64,000 nucleotides of DNA from an uncultured Cohaesibacter sp. (GTDB lineage: Bacteria > Pseudomonadota > Alphaproteobacteria > Rhizobiales > Cohaesibacteraceae). The notes below the pieces were generated by a model that was not told the DNA's origin, did no database searches, and saw only the letters and a program-made list of their open reading frames with translations. The translations under genes were made by a program, and so were the position numbers. This document shows, in pieces, positions 1 to 8,605 of this stretch (within the stretch, counting starts at the first letter, position 1; every line of letters starts with the position of its first letter). The DNA lies in assembly GCF_963664735.1 (NCBI RefSeq), contig NZ_OY761553.1, positions 4,771,001 to 4,835,000 of the forward strand. The letters run 5' to 3'.

Positions 1-1
1 G

Positions 2-889
2 GAAGTTGAGGCGACACGCATTGACCTTGCTGCACAAGTTGCTGCGCGCGTATCGAGCACTCCTGTCAATTTTGGGGACAGGGTGGAGAAAGATCAAATC
101 CTTGTGGAATCGGCAAGCCCTCAGCTCAAGGCGAGCCTTGCGAGTGCGAAAGCTGCTCTGGATGTGGCAAAAGCCAATAAGGAGCTTACTTTCTCGACAC
201 GACCCGAAACCATCGATGCTGCCCGCGCGACGCTTGAGCAGGCCAATGCTGCCTTTGAGTTGGCATCCAAGACCTACGAGCGATTGGCCAAGTTGAGAGA
301 AACCGACACAGTTTCGGTCCAGAGTCTGGATCAGGCCGCCCAGTCTTTGAAACAGGCCAGAGAGGCACGAAAGGCCGCAAAGGCGCAGCTTGAGTTGGCC
401 ATTCAGGGTGCAAGCAAAGAGCAAAAAGCGGTTGCTGTAGCGCAGGTCGAACAAGCACAAGCCGCCGTGGGGCAGATCGAGACCAATATTGCCGAGCTGA
501 CGATTTCTGCTCCAATGGATGGCCAGATTACGGCTCGTATGGCTGAAAAGGGCAAATTCTTTGCCGCAGGGGCACCTCAGATTTCCATGATCGATATTGA
601 TCATCCGTGGTTTACTTTCAATTTGCGTGAGGATCTGTTGAATGGTTTGACCGTCGGGCAGCAGTTGAATGTGCATGTACCTGCTCTGGGAGGCCGGATT
701 GTTCCTGCCAAAATCACAGCGATCAATGTGGAAGGGAGCTATGCCAACTGGCGCGCAACCAAGGCGACGGGGGGCTTTGATCTCAGAACATTCTCCATTC
801 GTGCCGAGCCTGTCGCGCAGGATAAAGATCTGCGGCCCGGCATGAGTGCTTTGCTTAAGTGGGGCACTGAAGACAATTTGGGTCTTTAA
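2..889 (+). CDS. HlyD/MFP-family efflux adaptor (5'-truncated)
   Basis: The reading frame is open from base 2, so the gene begins outside the window; a GTG at 83 is internal, because the residues before it (VAARVSSTPVNFGDRVEKDQ) are the typical lipoyl-like half-motif of membrane-fusion adaptors. A long Ala/Gln/Lys-rich coiled-coil hairpin follows, then a second lipoyl half (about ISAPMDGQITARMAEKGKF) and a beta-barrel region. Such periplasmic adaptors join an inner-membrane exporter to an outer-membrane channel. The stop lies 3 nt before the first of two ABC-2 permeases, so the three form one operon of the YhiI/YhhJ exporter type. The exported substrate cannot be told. Confidence 0.9.
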   Translation, partial: EVEATRIDLAAQVAARVSSTPVNFGDRVEKDQILVESASPQLKASLASAKAALDVAKANKELTFSTRPETIDAARATLEQANAAFELASKTYERLAKLRETDTVSVQSLDQAAQSLKQAREARKAAKAQLELAIQGASKEQKAVAVAQVEQAQAAVGQIETNIAELTISAPMDGQITARMAEKGKFFAAGAPQISMIDIDHPWFTFNLREDLLNGLTVGQQLNVHVPALGGRIVPAKITAINVEGSYANWRATKATGGFDLRTFSIRAEPVAQDKDLRPGMSALLKWGTEDNLGL

Positions 890-892
890 CTG

Positions 893-2098
893 ATGCTGAA
901 TGGTCATCTTCCCCCGGGGTTTCGGCGGATTTTCCGGCGCGAATTGCGCCAGATCTCTGCACGACCAGCATTTGTATTCATGCTTTTGCCGTTTCCCCTG
1001 ATCCTGTTTGCCACGCTGGCTCTGATTTTTCATTCCGGCTTGCCGACTGGGCTGCCGGTTGCCGTGGTGGATCTTGATGGTACTATGACATCCCATCAAA
1101 TTACCCGCATGGTGGATGCGACGCCGGATGTCGACGTAACGCTTCGCCTTGCCTCCTTGAGCGAAGCCAAGAGGGTCCTCGTTTCTCGCAAGGCCTATGC
1201 TGTTCTCTATATTCCCAAGAATATGGAGCGGGATTTGCAGTTGGGGCATCGGCCCAATCTGGTGATGTTTATCAACAATCAGCTTTACACCACCGGCAGC
1301 ATTTCACGAAAGGCGATGGCAAGCGCACTCGGCAGTTTCAATGTAGGAGTAAGCATTCAGACGCGCATGGCCAAGGGGGCTGATCGTGATAGTGCCACTG
1401 CCGCCGCGCAACCTATTCCGCTGCAGATAAATCCACTTTTCAATCCAACGCTCAGTTACATCCATTTCTTGCTTGCTGCGATTATGCCTGCAATCTTGCA
1501 GATCTTTGTGAGTGCGAGTGCCGCTCTCTCCTTTTCGCGCGATCACCATACGATTGCTGGAATGCCGCGGGCCATGCGCCTTGGAGGATCGTCTTTCCGC
1601 GTTATTGTGGGGAAGCTTTTGCCATACACGATCATCTGGTGCATGATGCTTATGGTGACAGATGCCATAATTTTCGGCGGCTTTGACGGGCCTTTTCACG
1701 GCAATATCGCCTTTCATTTCGTCTATAGCGTGATTTTCATTCTGGCGAGCCAGTTTCTTGGCGCGTGTGGCGCTATGCTGAGCCGGGATACCCCGGCGAC
1801 ACTCGGCTTTGTTGGGGTCTTTACTGCTCCCGCTTTCGGGTTTGCCGGCATGAGCTATCCCCGCATCATGATGAATGATTTTGCGCGCTGGTGGGGCGAT
1901 ATGATCCCGCTCACTTCCTATCTGGAATTACGAACGGATCAGGTTTTGCGTGGTACGCCAATTCATTATTCCTTGCCGGAATTCTACTGGGCGCTGGCGA
2001 CTATGATCGGGTGGCTTTTACTGCTGTTGGTTCTCATTCATGTAGATGCACACAAAAAGACCAAAAAGGCGGAATCAGCAGAAGGAGAAATGGCATGA
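893..2098 (+). CDS. ABC-2 type transporter permease (YhhJ/YbhR-like)
   Basis: 401 aa. There is one membrane segment near residues 25-50, a large extracytoplasmic domain of about 130 residues, then five or six hydrophobic segments up to the C-terminus, which ends in a Lys/Glu-rich cytoplasmic tail. This is the layout of ABC-2 permeases in drug or polymer exporters that work with an HlyD partner. It starts 3 nt after the adaptor gene and overlaps the next permease by ATGA, so translation is coupled. No ATPase gene is visible; in related loci it often lies upstream, which here is outside the window. Confidence 0.88.
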   Translation: MLNGHLPPGFRRIFRRELRQISARPAFVFMLLPFPLILFATLALIFHSGLPTGLPVAVVDLDGTMTSHQITRMVDATPDVDVTLRLASLSEAKRVLVSRKAYAVLYIPKNMERDLQLGHRPNLVMFINNQLYTTGSISRKAMASALGSFNVGVSIQTRMAKGADRDSATAAAQPIPLQINPLFNPTLSYIHFLLAAIMPAILQIFVSASAALSFSRDHHTIAGMPRAMRLGGSSFRVIVGKLLPYTIIWCMMLMVTDAIIFGGFDGPFHGNIAFHFVYSVIFILASQFLGACGAMLSRDTPATLGFVGVFTAPAFGFAGMSYPRIMMNDFARWWGDMIPLTSYLELRTDQVLRGTPIHYSLPEFYWALATMIGWLLLLLVLIHVDAHKKTKKAESAEGEMA

Positions 2099-3204
2099 GG
2101 CTTTTTCTGCGACGCTATTTCGGCGCATTCGGGGCTATTTTCTCCAATTGGAGCGCTTTTTCTACAATGGTGCTGGCGACTTTCCTTTATGCGGCGCTCT
2201 ATCCTCAACCCTATCTGGGGGAGGTTGTGAAAAAGGCTCCTGTGGTGGCTGTTGATCAGGATGGGTCAACGGCGAGCCGCGCATTGCTGCGCCGCATTGC
2301 CAATACGGATGGCGTTCGCATTGCTGCCAATGTACAGGATATGAACGCTGCGAAAGATTTGTTTTACAAACGCGAGGTCTATGGAGTGGTGGTTATTCCG
2401 CCTCAGTTTGAGAAGACTTTGCTCGATGGGCATCCATCGCCGATAGCGGCCTATGGAGACGCCAGTTATCTCGTCATCTACAGCGCGCTAATCAGCGCGG
2501 TAAGGGATGCCGCGACCAGCATGGGCACAGAAGTTCAATTCTCCCGGTTGACGGCGGCGGGAACAGATGCTGCCAGCGCCACGTCTCTGATTTCACCGAT
2601 CAACATTACGTCGGTAACCCTATTCAACCCCGAAGGTGGCTATAACAGCTATGTGGTTCCGGCAGCCTTTGTTTTGATTCTTCAGCAAACTCTCTTGATG
2701 GGCATTGGTATTCTGCAGACCGGGCGCAGGAGGCGCTTTGGAGCGGAAATGCTGGCTGAGCCGTTGGCCTATATTTCGCTATATCTGGTTTTGATCTTCT
2801 TTTCACAAGAGATGCTACCCAGACTTTATAATATTCCGAAAATCGGGCAGACAAGCACACTGTTCCTCGTTGCTTTTCCTTTCCTTACCGCCACATGTGC
2901 GCTGGGCTATGTGATAACCCGCCTTATACCGTGGCGCGAAGGCATTCTTTTCTTTTTGGTTGTGCTGGGATTGCCGCTGTTTTTCTTGTCTGGCGTTTCT
3001 TGGCCATTTGAAGAAATCCCTCCTGTCATCCATGCCCTGTCTCTGCTTTTCCCTTCAACAACAGCAATTACAGCCATTGTTCAGGTGAATCAGATGGGCG
3101 CTGATTATCAGGACGTGTTGCCTACGGTCTATGTCCTTCTAGGGTTGACGGTGTTCTACTCCCTGCTCTCTGTAGGGATAGATACCTTCACCAAGCGGCG
3201 GTAA
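2095..3204 (+). CDS. ABC-2 type transporter permease, second subunit
   Basis: 369 aa when started at the ATG that overlaps the stop of the previous permease (ATGA at 2095-2098). That start has a GAAGGAGAAATGGC Shine-Dalgarno region; the frame stays open upstream to 1891 but that part overlaps the other permease. It has the same architecture as its neighbour: an N-terminal membrane segment, an extracytoplasmic domain containing a VDQDGSTASRALLRRI stretch, and a C-terminal set of hydrophobic helices. The two are paralogues likely to form a heterodimeric channel with the HlyD-type adaptor. Confidence 0.88.
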   Translation: MRLFLRRYFGAFGAIFSNWSAFSTMVLATFLYAALYPQPYLGEVVKKAPVVAVDQDGSTASRALLRRIANTDGVRIAANVQDMNAAKDLFYKREVYGVVVIPPQFEKTLLDGHPSPIAAYGDASYLVIYSALISAVRDAATSMGTEVQFSRLTAAGTDAASATSLISPINITSVTLFNPEGGYNSYVVPAAFVLILQQTLLMGIGILQTGRRRRFGAEMLAEPLAYISLYLVLIFFSQEMLPRLYNIPKIGQTSTLFLVAFPFLTATCALGYVITRLIPWREGILFFLVVLGLPLFFLSGVSWPFEEIPPVIHALSLLFPSTTAITAIVQVNQMGADYQDVLPTVYVLLGLTVFYSLLSVGIDTFTKRR

Positions 3205-3328
3205 GGCTTTATCGAGAGCGACGAACAATATATGTATGATTCAGTCGCCGCAAATCCGCTGCGCTCTTGTGGTCCGCAAGGGAATCTGCTGGCTGTGTTT
3301 TGAAATCACAATCACAAAAGGCCTCATT

Positions 3329-4729
3329 TTGAAAAGCTCTGCTAAAGCTGTGGTATTGCAGCTCTTTCACGAAGCCAGTTGTCTGGCACCCAAAGATGTG
3401 ACGCGCGAAGAATTTCTCAAACGGCACCATATGCGGGGAGAGAAGGTGCGGGCCGAATTTGGCAAGACCAAAAACTGGCTGGGCGGGGTTTTGACAGCGC
3501 TGGAAGAGGCCGACGTGCCGACGGAAATCGGTCTTTGCACGGCCTGCTTGCCTGGGGGTGTTGTGTGTCAGGATGATTTTGAACATCTGGCCGATGAGCT
3601 GTTGGATAGTCTTGAGCAATGTTTGTCGAGCGGGCCTGTTACGCACCTTTTCCTGTTGTTACATGGCGCTTTGTTGGCAAGAGGGTATGACGATCCTGAA
3701 GGATGGCTTGCCTCCAAGGTGAGGGCGCGCATTGGAGATGGCGTTCGGGTGGCCATTTCGCTTGATTTTCATGCCAATGTCAGCGAATTGCTGGTGGAGA
3801 GTGCGGACATTCTGCTTGGCGGGAAGCTTTATCCTCACACAGATGCTGCAGAGCGAGGCCGTCGGCTGGTTGAACTGGCTCTTTCCGACAGGGCTCTCAA
3901 AACCTATCGCTACGCGAGTGGCGTCATATCCCAGATGCCTCGTCAGGAAACCATTGATGGTCCCTTTCGCGATCTGGCGCAGCTGACTGATAAATTGCAA
4001 GGAGGGTCTGTTTCCGATGTTTCCTTGCTGGGTGGATTTCCCTATTCGTACGCGTCCTTCAGGGGGATGACCTGTTTGGTTACTGCAGAAAGTCGCAAGC
4101 AGGCGGATGATGTGGCCGCGGAGGTTGTGCAGGCCGTCTCCAAAGTGGGTGAGGCGTTGCAAGAGCCGGTGCCCAGTGTGGCTGAGGCTTTGCCAGACAT
4201 TCAGAATGCGATGTCGAATGGTCTGGTCGTGGTTGCCGATGTTGGAGACAATCCCGGTGGTGGTGGCAGCGGCGATGTGACCGGACTTCTTTCTGAGCTT
4301 GTCGCCATGAAATGTCGGTTTGCCTTTGCGTTTCTCGTCAACGAGGCTCTTGTCAAAAAGGCAGTAAGCGCCGGGGTTGGGGGGCATATTCGGGTCGATA
4401 CATCAGAGGGCGGCTTTGAGGCGGATGTGGTGTCTTTGCCTGAAATTTACTATCGTAATGTCGGGGCCATGATGCATGGAGAGGTCTTGGATGGAGGGCA
4501 AGGAGCCGTTCTCGGGGTTGGTTCTTCCCGAATTCTCCTGTCCAGCTTGCGCGTTCAGGCCTATGATGTGAACGCATTTGGCGCTTTTGGTATCGATCTG
4601 GCCAAAATGGAAATTGCTGCGGTTAAGTCCATTGCGCATTTTCGGGCGTGCTTCACTTCTATTGCCAAGGGCGGGGTCATTCTGGTGGATAGCTTCGGGC
4701 TTTCGTCGCCGCGCAAGGCTCAGCTTTGA
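3329..4729 (+). CDS. MlrC / M81-family metallopeptidase-like protein
   Basis: The family is named for microcystinase C, a metal-dependent hydrolase that finishes cleavage of linear microcystin; most members have unknown substrates. Motifs seen, counting from the chosen TTG start: LFHEASCLAP at 12-21, LHGA at 111-114, DFHAN at 146-150 and YPHTD at 168-172 (the metal-binding core), and DVGDNPGGGGSGDVT, which marks the MlrC C-terminal domain. I prefer TTG at 3329 because AAAAGG lies 8 nt upstream and family homology begins there, giving 466 aa; an ATG at 3236 in the same frame would add 31 poorly conserved residues. It stands alone, 238 nt before a LysR gene on the same strand. Confidence 0.85.
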   Translation: MKSSAKAVVLQLFHEASCLAPKDVTREEFLKRHHMRGEKVRAEFGKTKNWLGGVLTALEEADVPTEIGLCTACLPGGVVCQDDFEHLADELLDSLEQCLSSGPVTHLFLLLHGALLARGYDDPEGWLASKVRARIGDGVRVAISLDFHANVSELLVESADILLGGKLYPHTDAAERGRRLVELALSDRALKTYRYASGVISQMPRQETIDGPFRDLAQLTDKLQGGSVSDVSLLGGFPYSYASFRGMTCLVTAESRKQADDVAAEVVQAVSKVGEALQEPVPSVAEALPDIQNAMSNGLVVVADVGDNPGGGGSGDVTGLLSELVAMKCRFAFAFLVNEALVKKAVSAGVGGHIRVDTSEGGFEADVVSLPEIYYRNVGAMMHGEVLDGGQGAVLGVGSSRILLSSLRVQAYDVNAFGAFGIDLAKMEIAAVKSIAHFRACFTSIAKGGVILVDSFGLSSPRKAQL

Positions 4730-4967
4730 TTGATGGCTTTCTATTGGGGCAGGATTTGAAAGTGGTTGAAATTCCTGCTCAATCTTTTGTATCTTTTTGT
4801 TCGAGCTGTGCGTTTTCGCGAATTTGATGGAGCCTTATCATATTTCGTTCGAGCGGCTGATGTTGCGGTTGTTTTTTGAGGTAAAATAAGTCAAAAAGCG
4901 AATCGTGGTCCGACTTGATGATCTGAGAAAGCCGGTTGAATCGAGAATATGACAAAGGGGATCGGTA

Positions 4968-5915
4968 TTGGATTTTCGCCAGCTTGAAGCATTTGTGACG
5001 GTGGTTTCTACAGGCAGCATGACAGCTGCTGCACGAGTGTTGGGAACATCACAGCCAACGATCACGCGCCTTGTGCAGGAGCTGGAACATTCTGTCGGTT
5101 TTCATTTGCTGACCAGGAATGGCCCCAAAATCATACCGACTCGAGACGGGCTTGATTTTTATTCTGAAGCCGAAGGGCTCCTCAATGCCGTCTCGCGGCT
5201 GGAGCACAGGGCTCACGATATTGCGACGGCAGCGCCGCGCTCCTTCAATATCGCATCCATTTCTTCAGTCGGCGTTGCATTCGTGCCCAAAATTTTGGCC
5301 AGGATGAGCCCGGACAAAGTACCTGACAAAATCTCAATCAGCCTGCAGCGGGCCGAGATCGTGCCGCAAATGGTGGTCAATGGGCAGGCTGATCTTGGTT
5401 TCGCCAACCCGCCACTTGATCATCCGGGGCTTGAAATCATTGGCTCCTATGTCGCGCCTTGTGTGGCAGCTCTGCCATCGGACCATCCCTTGGCCAGCAA
5501 GAAACTGATCAAGATCGAGGATTTCAGAGGCAAGCGTTTTGCGACGCTGGGTGACAGGTTTCGTTTCAGAAGGCTCGTCGATGAGGCTCTGGCTCAGCAG
5601 GGGATTGTGATCGAGCAGGAAATTACCTGTTCGTCGACCATTGCTGCCTTGCATTGTATTCAAAACGGAACGGCCGTGGGAATTGTTGATCCCTTGACCG
5701 CTTTCAGTGTGCCTTTGCAAAATGTTGCCATTCGGCCGTTGGCTGAGGAAAGCCTCTTCTCCTGGAGCATCATCGTTGCTGAAGGGCATCCTCAGTTGTC
5801 GGTGCTGCGGGATCTTGTCAGTTTGCATGAGGAGGTCGTGGGCGAGGCTATCCCCGGTTTTCGCCGTCAGGACAAGGGACGAGTGCGCAAAACGACTGGC
5901 AAATCTTCCCGTTAA
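4968..5915 (+). CDS. LysR-family transcriptional regulator
   Basis: 315 aa. The N-terminal winged helix-turn-helix (about residues 3-60, with SMTAAARVLGTSQPTITRLVQELE as the recognition part) and the periplasmic-binding-protein-like effector domain (about 90-295) are the LysR layout. It starts with TTG, preceded by AAAGGGG at good spacing. The gene points towards, and converges with, the methyltransferase-dipeptidase unit, and is the only regulator near the catabolic island. I infer it controls that island, and possibly the MlrC gene upstream, in response to a substrate; the effector is unknown. Confidence 0.92.
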   Translation: MDFRQLEAFVTVVSTGSMTAAARVLGTSQPTITRLVQELEHSVGFHLLTRNGPKIIPTRDGLDFYSEAEGLLNAVSRLEHRAHDIATAAPRSFNIASISSVGVAFVPKILARMSPDKVPDKISISLQRAEIVPQMVVNGQADLGFANPPLDHPGLEIIGSYVAPCVAALPSDHPLASKKLIKIEDFRGKRFATLGDRFRFRRLVDEALAQQGIVIEQEITCSSTIAALHCIQNGTAVGIVDPLTAFSVPLQNVAIRPLAEESLFSWSIIVAEGHPQLSVLRDLVSLHEEVVGEAIPGFRRQDKGRVRKTTGKSSR

Positions 5916-5987
5916 GGCATCATCCAAGATTGCCCTTTGACGTGCCTTCGGACGGGGCTCTATCCAATGGATCAGTAAGCTGGAATT

Positions 5988-6025
5988 AAAAAAATCCCTG
6001 ATCCGAGAAATACTTGGATCAGGGA
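5988..6025 (-). terminator. Rho-independent terminator of the methyltransferase/dipeptidase operon
   Basis: Perfect 10-bp inverted repeat TCCCTGATCC / GGATCAGGGA (5995-6004 and 6016-6025, 11-nt loop). On the minus strand it is followed by a run of seven or eight T. It sits about 160 nt beyond the stop of the methyltransferase gene and also lies just past the LysR gene. Confidence 0.8.
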
Positions 6026-6122
6026 CTAGAAACGCCGTGAACGCTGCGCGTCTTTTGCCAGGATAATGTCCTGACAATCGAATAAGTTTTCGAGGTTCAA
6101 GGTTCACTCTAGGTAAAGGTTT

Positions 6123-6162
6123 ATGAGAGAGCCCATGATTGAGGGGGAAAGGGTTCTCTCAT
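6123..6162 (-). repeat. Second hairpin downstream of the methyltransferase gene
   Basis: Inverted repeat with 12-bp arms (ATGAGAGAGCCC and GGGTTCTCTCAT, one G-U pair) and a 16-nt loop. It lies 25 nt past the stop of the URO-D-family gene and before the T-tract terminator. There is no T tract of its own, so it may be a 3' mRNA-stabilising structure or simply part of the terminator region. Confidence 0.5.
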
Positions 6163-6187
6163 CTGCGCTCGGTTGCTCTTGGGGAGG

Positions 6188-7207
6188 TTAGGCTGCTTTC
6201 CCCTGTTCGAGCAACGCGGTTGCCTTGGCTGGAGCCTCTCGCAAGGCTCGCAAATTTTCTGCGGGGGTTTTTGCTGTCGTAATGGAGCAGCCTGATGCGA
6301 GGATCATGCCGGTTCCATTATTTTCGAGAATGGCATTGATTGCCTTGTCGCTGACTGCATGTGCAGTACCACGAGCCAGTGTCGGCGAGTCAACACCACC
6401 GCCGGAGCACAGGCCGGTCATCTGGCGACCCATACGCAGGCTTGGATTGTGTTTGCCATTGTCATCCCAATGCATGATCGACACCGGATAGTCGTGGAAG
6501 CTGTTCAAGAACACCTCATTCTGGCAGACATGCATGATGTTGAACGGCAGATCAGCAGCTGCTGACATCATGTTCAGATCATGTGGGAGGCAGAGCTTGC
6601 GATAGTCTTCCGTGCTCAGCTTTGAACCATTGACCCATTTGGTCGAGAAGAAGAAGCCGTCCACGCCATATTCCGTTACCTTGCGCACGAAGCGGGCAAG
6701 GGTTTCGGAGAAGACCGACAGACCATAGGCAACCGCTTCCGGCGCTTCCTTGATATGCTCGAACAGGACATCGGCATGGCGGTCGAGCATCTTGTCGGCA
6801 ATGTCGAGCGGCGTGAAGACCGTGAAAATAAGAGGTGTATCCTTGGGGAGACCGCGACGGATCAACTCAAGAACCTTCATCTGCTCGTCAAATGCTTCAT
6901 TGTCTACAGGTTGCGGGCGGAGCTTGAACCAGTCCTCTGCATGGCGTACAGGCGAATGAAACAGGCCGTGACCGACGGCCGGATCATTGGATGGGTCGAT
7001 CTGGAAGCCGAATGGCTCCACGTGATAGCTGGCACGGGAATGAACCTTGACCAGATCCCAATCATATTCCTCACGGAAAGAAAGCATTTTGTCAGCAAAG
7101 GTTTCTGCCTTTTGTTCTTCAACATACCAATGTCCCCAGGCCGAAACAGGTACGCGATCGACAGGTTTTCCTGCGACAACAGCTTCTAGTCGTTCCATAC
7201 GATTCAT
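6188..7207 (-). CDS. URO-D-superfamily methyltransferase (MtaA/CmuA-like)
   Basis: 339 aa from the ATG at 7207, which has GGAAGG 9 nt upstream and follows the dipeptidase stop by 5 nt. The fold family includes uroporphyrinogen decarboxylase and the MT2 corrinoid methyltransferases. Here the heme enzyme seems excluded: the protein carries a His-X-Cys pair (H226-V-C228) and a late Cys (C307 in SGCS), the H-X-C-Xn-C zinc-thiolate pattern of MtaA, MtbA and CmuA, which activates a thiol acceptor. No corrinoid carrier protein is encoded nearby. It is co-transcribed with an M19 dipeptidase and faces a TRAP operon. The methyl donor and acceptor are unknown; a thiol such as homocysteine or cysteine would fit the metal site. 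Confidence 0.82.
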   Translation of the reverse strand: MNRMERLEAVVAGKPVDRVPVSAWGHWYVEEQKAETFADKMLSFREEYDWDLVKVHSRASYHVEPFGFQIDPSNDPAVGHGLFHSPVRHAEDWFKLRPQPVDNEAFDEQMKVLELIRRGLPKDTPLIFTVFTPLDIADKMLDRHADVLFEHIKEAPEAVAYGLSVFSETLARFVRKVTEYGVDGFFFSTKWVNGSKLSTEDYRKLCLPHDLNMMSAAADLPFNIMHVCQNEVFLNSFHDYPVSIMHWDDNGKHNPSLRMGRQMTGLCSGGGVDSPTLARGTAHAVSDKAINAILENNGTGMILASGCSITTAKTPAENLRALREAPAKATALLEQGKAA

Positions 7208-7212
7208 GATGA

Positions 7213-8208
7213 TTATCCTTCCCATACCTGACGCAGAACGCGCAGCCAGTTTTCACCGTAGATTTTCTTGATCCGCTCCGCAGAGAAGCCTTGTTTGAGA
7301 AGGGCTTCGGTCAGGTTTGGAAAATCCTTAATGCGCTCAATGCCTTTTGGCTTATTGACCGGTTTGGAGCCGAATTGGGTCAGCCAGCGTGCGTCACCCT
7401 TGTCCATGTTGCACCATTCAAGGAACGGACCCGGACGAGGATGTTTCAGGCTAAAGTCGGTGCCGACGGTAACGTGATCTTCGCCGAGCAGATCAACCAT
7501 GTAGCAGATGGCCTCAACCACATCGTCGATGGTGGAATCATTGCCGTTTTTCATGCCCGGAGCGAACAGCGAGAAGCCGACAATGCCGCCGGTTCCGGCA
7601 ACAGCCTGCATCAGCTCATCCGATTTGTTGCGTGGCTTGTCGAGCAGGCCGCGTGGCAACACATGGGTGAAGGCTACCGGTTTCTTGGAATAGGCAACAA
7701 CGTCGGCGGAGGTCTTGTCACCAACATGGGAAAGATCACACAGAACACCCCATTCAGCCATCGCATCGATCAGTTCCTTACCCCAGTCGCTCAGGCCGGA
7801 ATCGGTTGATTCCAGGTAACCGGATCCTGCGTAGTTCTGGGTGTTGTAAGTGAGCTGCATGACGCCAACGCCAAGCTTCTTGAACAGAGGCACAAACTGC
7901 AGACGATCTTCCAGAGGAGAGGTGTTCTGCCAGTTCAGGATGATGCCGGTCTTGCCAAGCTTCTTGGCTTCCAGAATATCGGCAGTGCTGTGTACCGGCA
8001 TGATGATGTCGCTGTGTTCTTCATACCAGCTCAGCCATTTTGAGACTTCCAGCATACCGTCGCGGAAGTTTTCCCAGACCGCTGCTGTACAGGACACCGC
8101 GGTTACGCCGCCAGCTCTGTATTCTTCGAAGATCTCCCGGTCCCAGTTACAAATGTTCAGGCCATCAATAAGAATGGCTTCATCATGAAGGGCTTGGGCC
8201 TCTGTCAT
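7213..8208 (-). CDS. M19-family (renal-type) membrane dipeptidase
   Basis: 331 aa. The start (MTEAQALHDEAILIDGLN) resembles renal dipeptidase homologues, and so do the later TYNTQNYAGSGY, LCDLSHVGDKT, VAFTHVLPRGLLDKPRN and VGTDFS blocks, which carry the metal ligands. Family members are zinc enzymes that cleave dipeptides, including Cys-Gly and cysteine conjugates, and dehydropeptides. One oddity is that the usual HxD motif near the N-terminus appears as IDGLN, so one metal site may be altered, as in several bacterial M19 groups. First gene of a two-gene minus-strand operon with the methyltransferase. No signal peptide is evident, so a cytoplasmic site is likely. Confidence 0.88.
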   Translation of the reverse strand: MTEAQALHDEAILIDGLNICNWDREIFEEYRAGGVTAVSCTAAVWENFRDGMLEVSKWLSWYEEHSDIIMPVHSTADILEAKKLGKTGIILNWQNTSPLEDRLQFVPLFKKLGVGVMQLTYNTQNYAGSGYLESTDSGLSDWGKELIDAMAEWGVLCDLSHVGDKTSADVVAYSKKPVAFTHVLPRGLLDKPRNKSDELMQAVAGTGGIVGFSLFAPGMKNGNDSTIDDVVEAICYMVDLLGEDHVTVGTDFSLKHPRPGPFLEWCNMDKGDARWLTQFGSKPVNKPKGIERIKDFPNLTEALLKQGFSAERIKKIYGENWLRVLRQVWEG

Positions 8209-8605
8209 TCTATAAACTCCAGCTTACTACTCAGCAAATTTAGGGAGCTTTTCGGGAGCTGCCTCTGATTTTGCTAATTCAACAAAATGCATTCAATGTC
8301 CTTTATGATGCATATATTGAATAGTGGATGCAATACAAAATTTCCGCGCATAATGATGAAAATAGTGAATTTTCATACTTTTCGTGCCAACTTAAGCATT
8401 GAAATTATTTAATAAATTCAAATTTCCTGAAATGGGAAAACTACGCCAGACGGTTATTCTAGAATGGATTTCTAAGACTTTTGTTGCGAGAGAATTATCA
8501 TTCTCTATTGACATAATGAGAGTTTTATCATCAAAATTATGAATAAATATAAAAATCACCTGATGGGCTGACAATAGTGTCAAGCCATTCCTAGAGGAGT
8601 TCGAT
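8209..8605. promoter_or_regulatory. Divergent control region of the dipeptidase and TRAP operons
   Basis: AT-rich, no gene. It contains two dyads: ATTCAAT at 8291-8297 with ATTGAAT at 8316-8322 (centres 25 bp apart), and AGAGAA-TTATCA-TTCTCT at 8489-8506. The second directly abuts TTGACA at 8508-8513, a candidate -35 element for the TRAP operon with a weak CAAAAT -10 after 18 bp. These are plausible binding sites for the LysR regulator. An AGAGGAG ribosome site lies before the TRAP gene. Confidence 0.5.

Noticed and set aside
3659..4387. 242-codon antisense frame inside the MlrC gene
   Set aside because: The other strand shows the M81 metal motifs and is clearly the coding one.
8400..8470. 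Possible IS or phage remnant from AT-rich spacer
   Set aside because: No transposase fragment, terminal inverted repeats or target duplication; the bias fits a promoter region.
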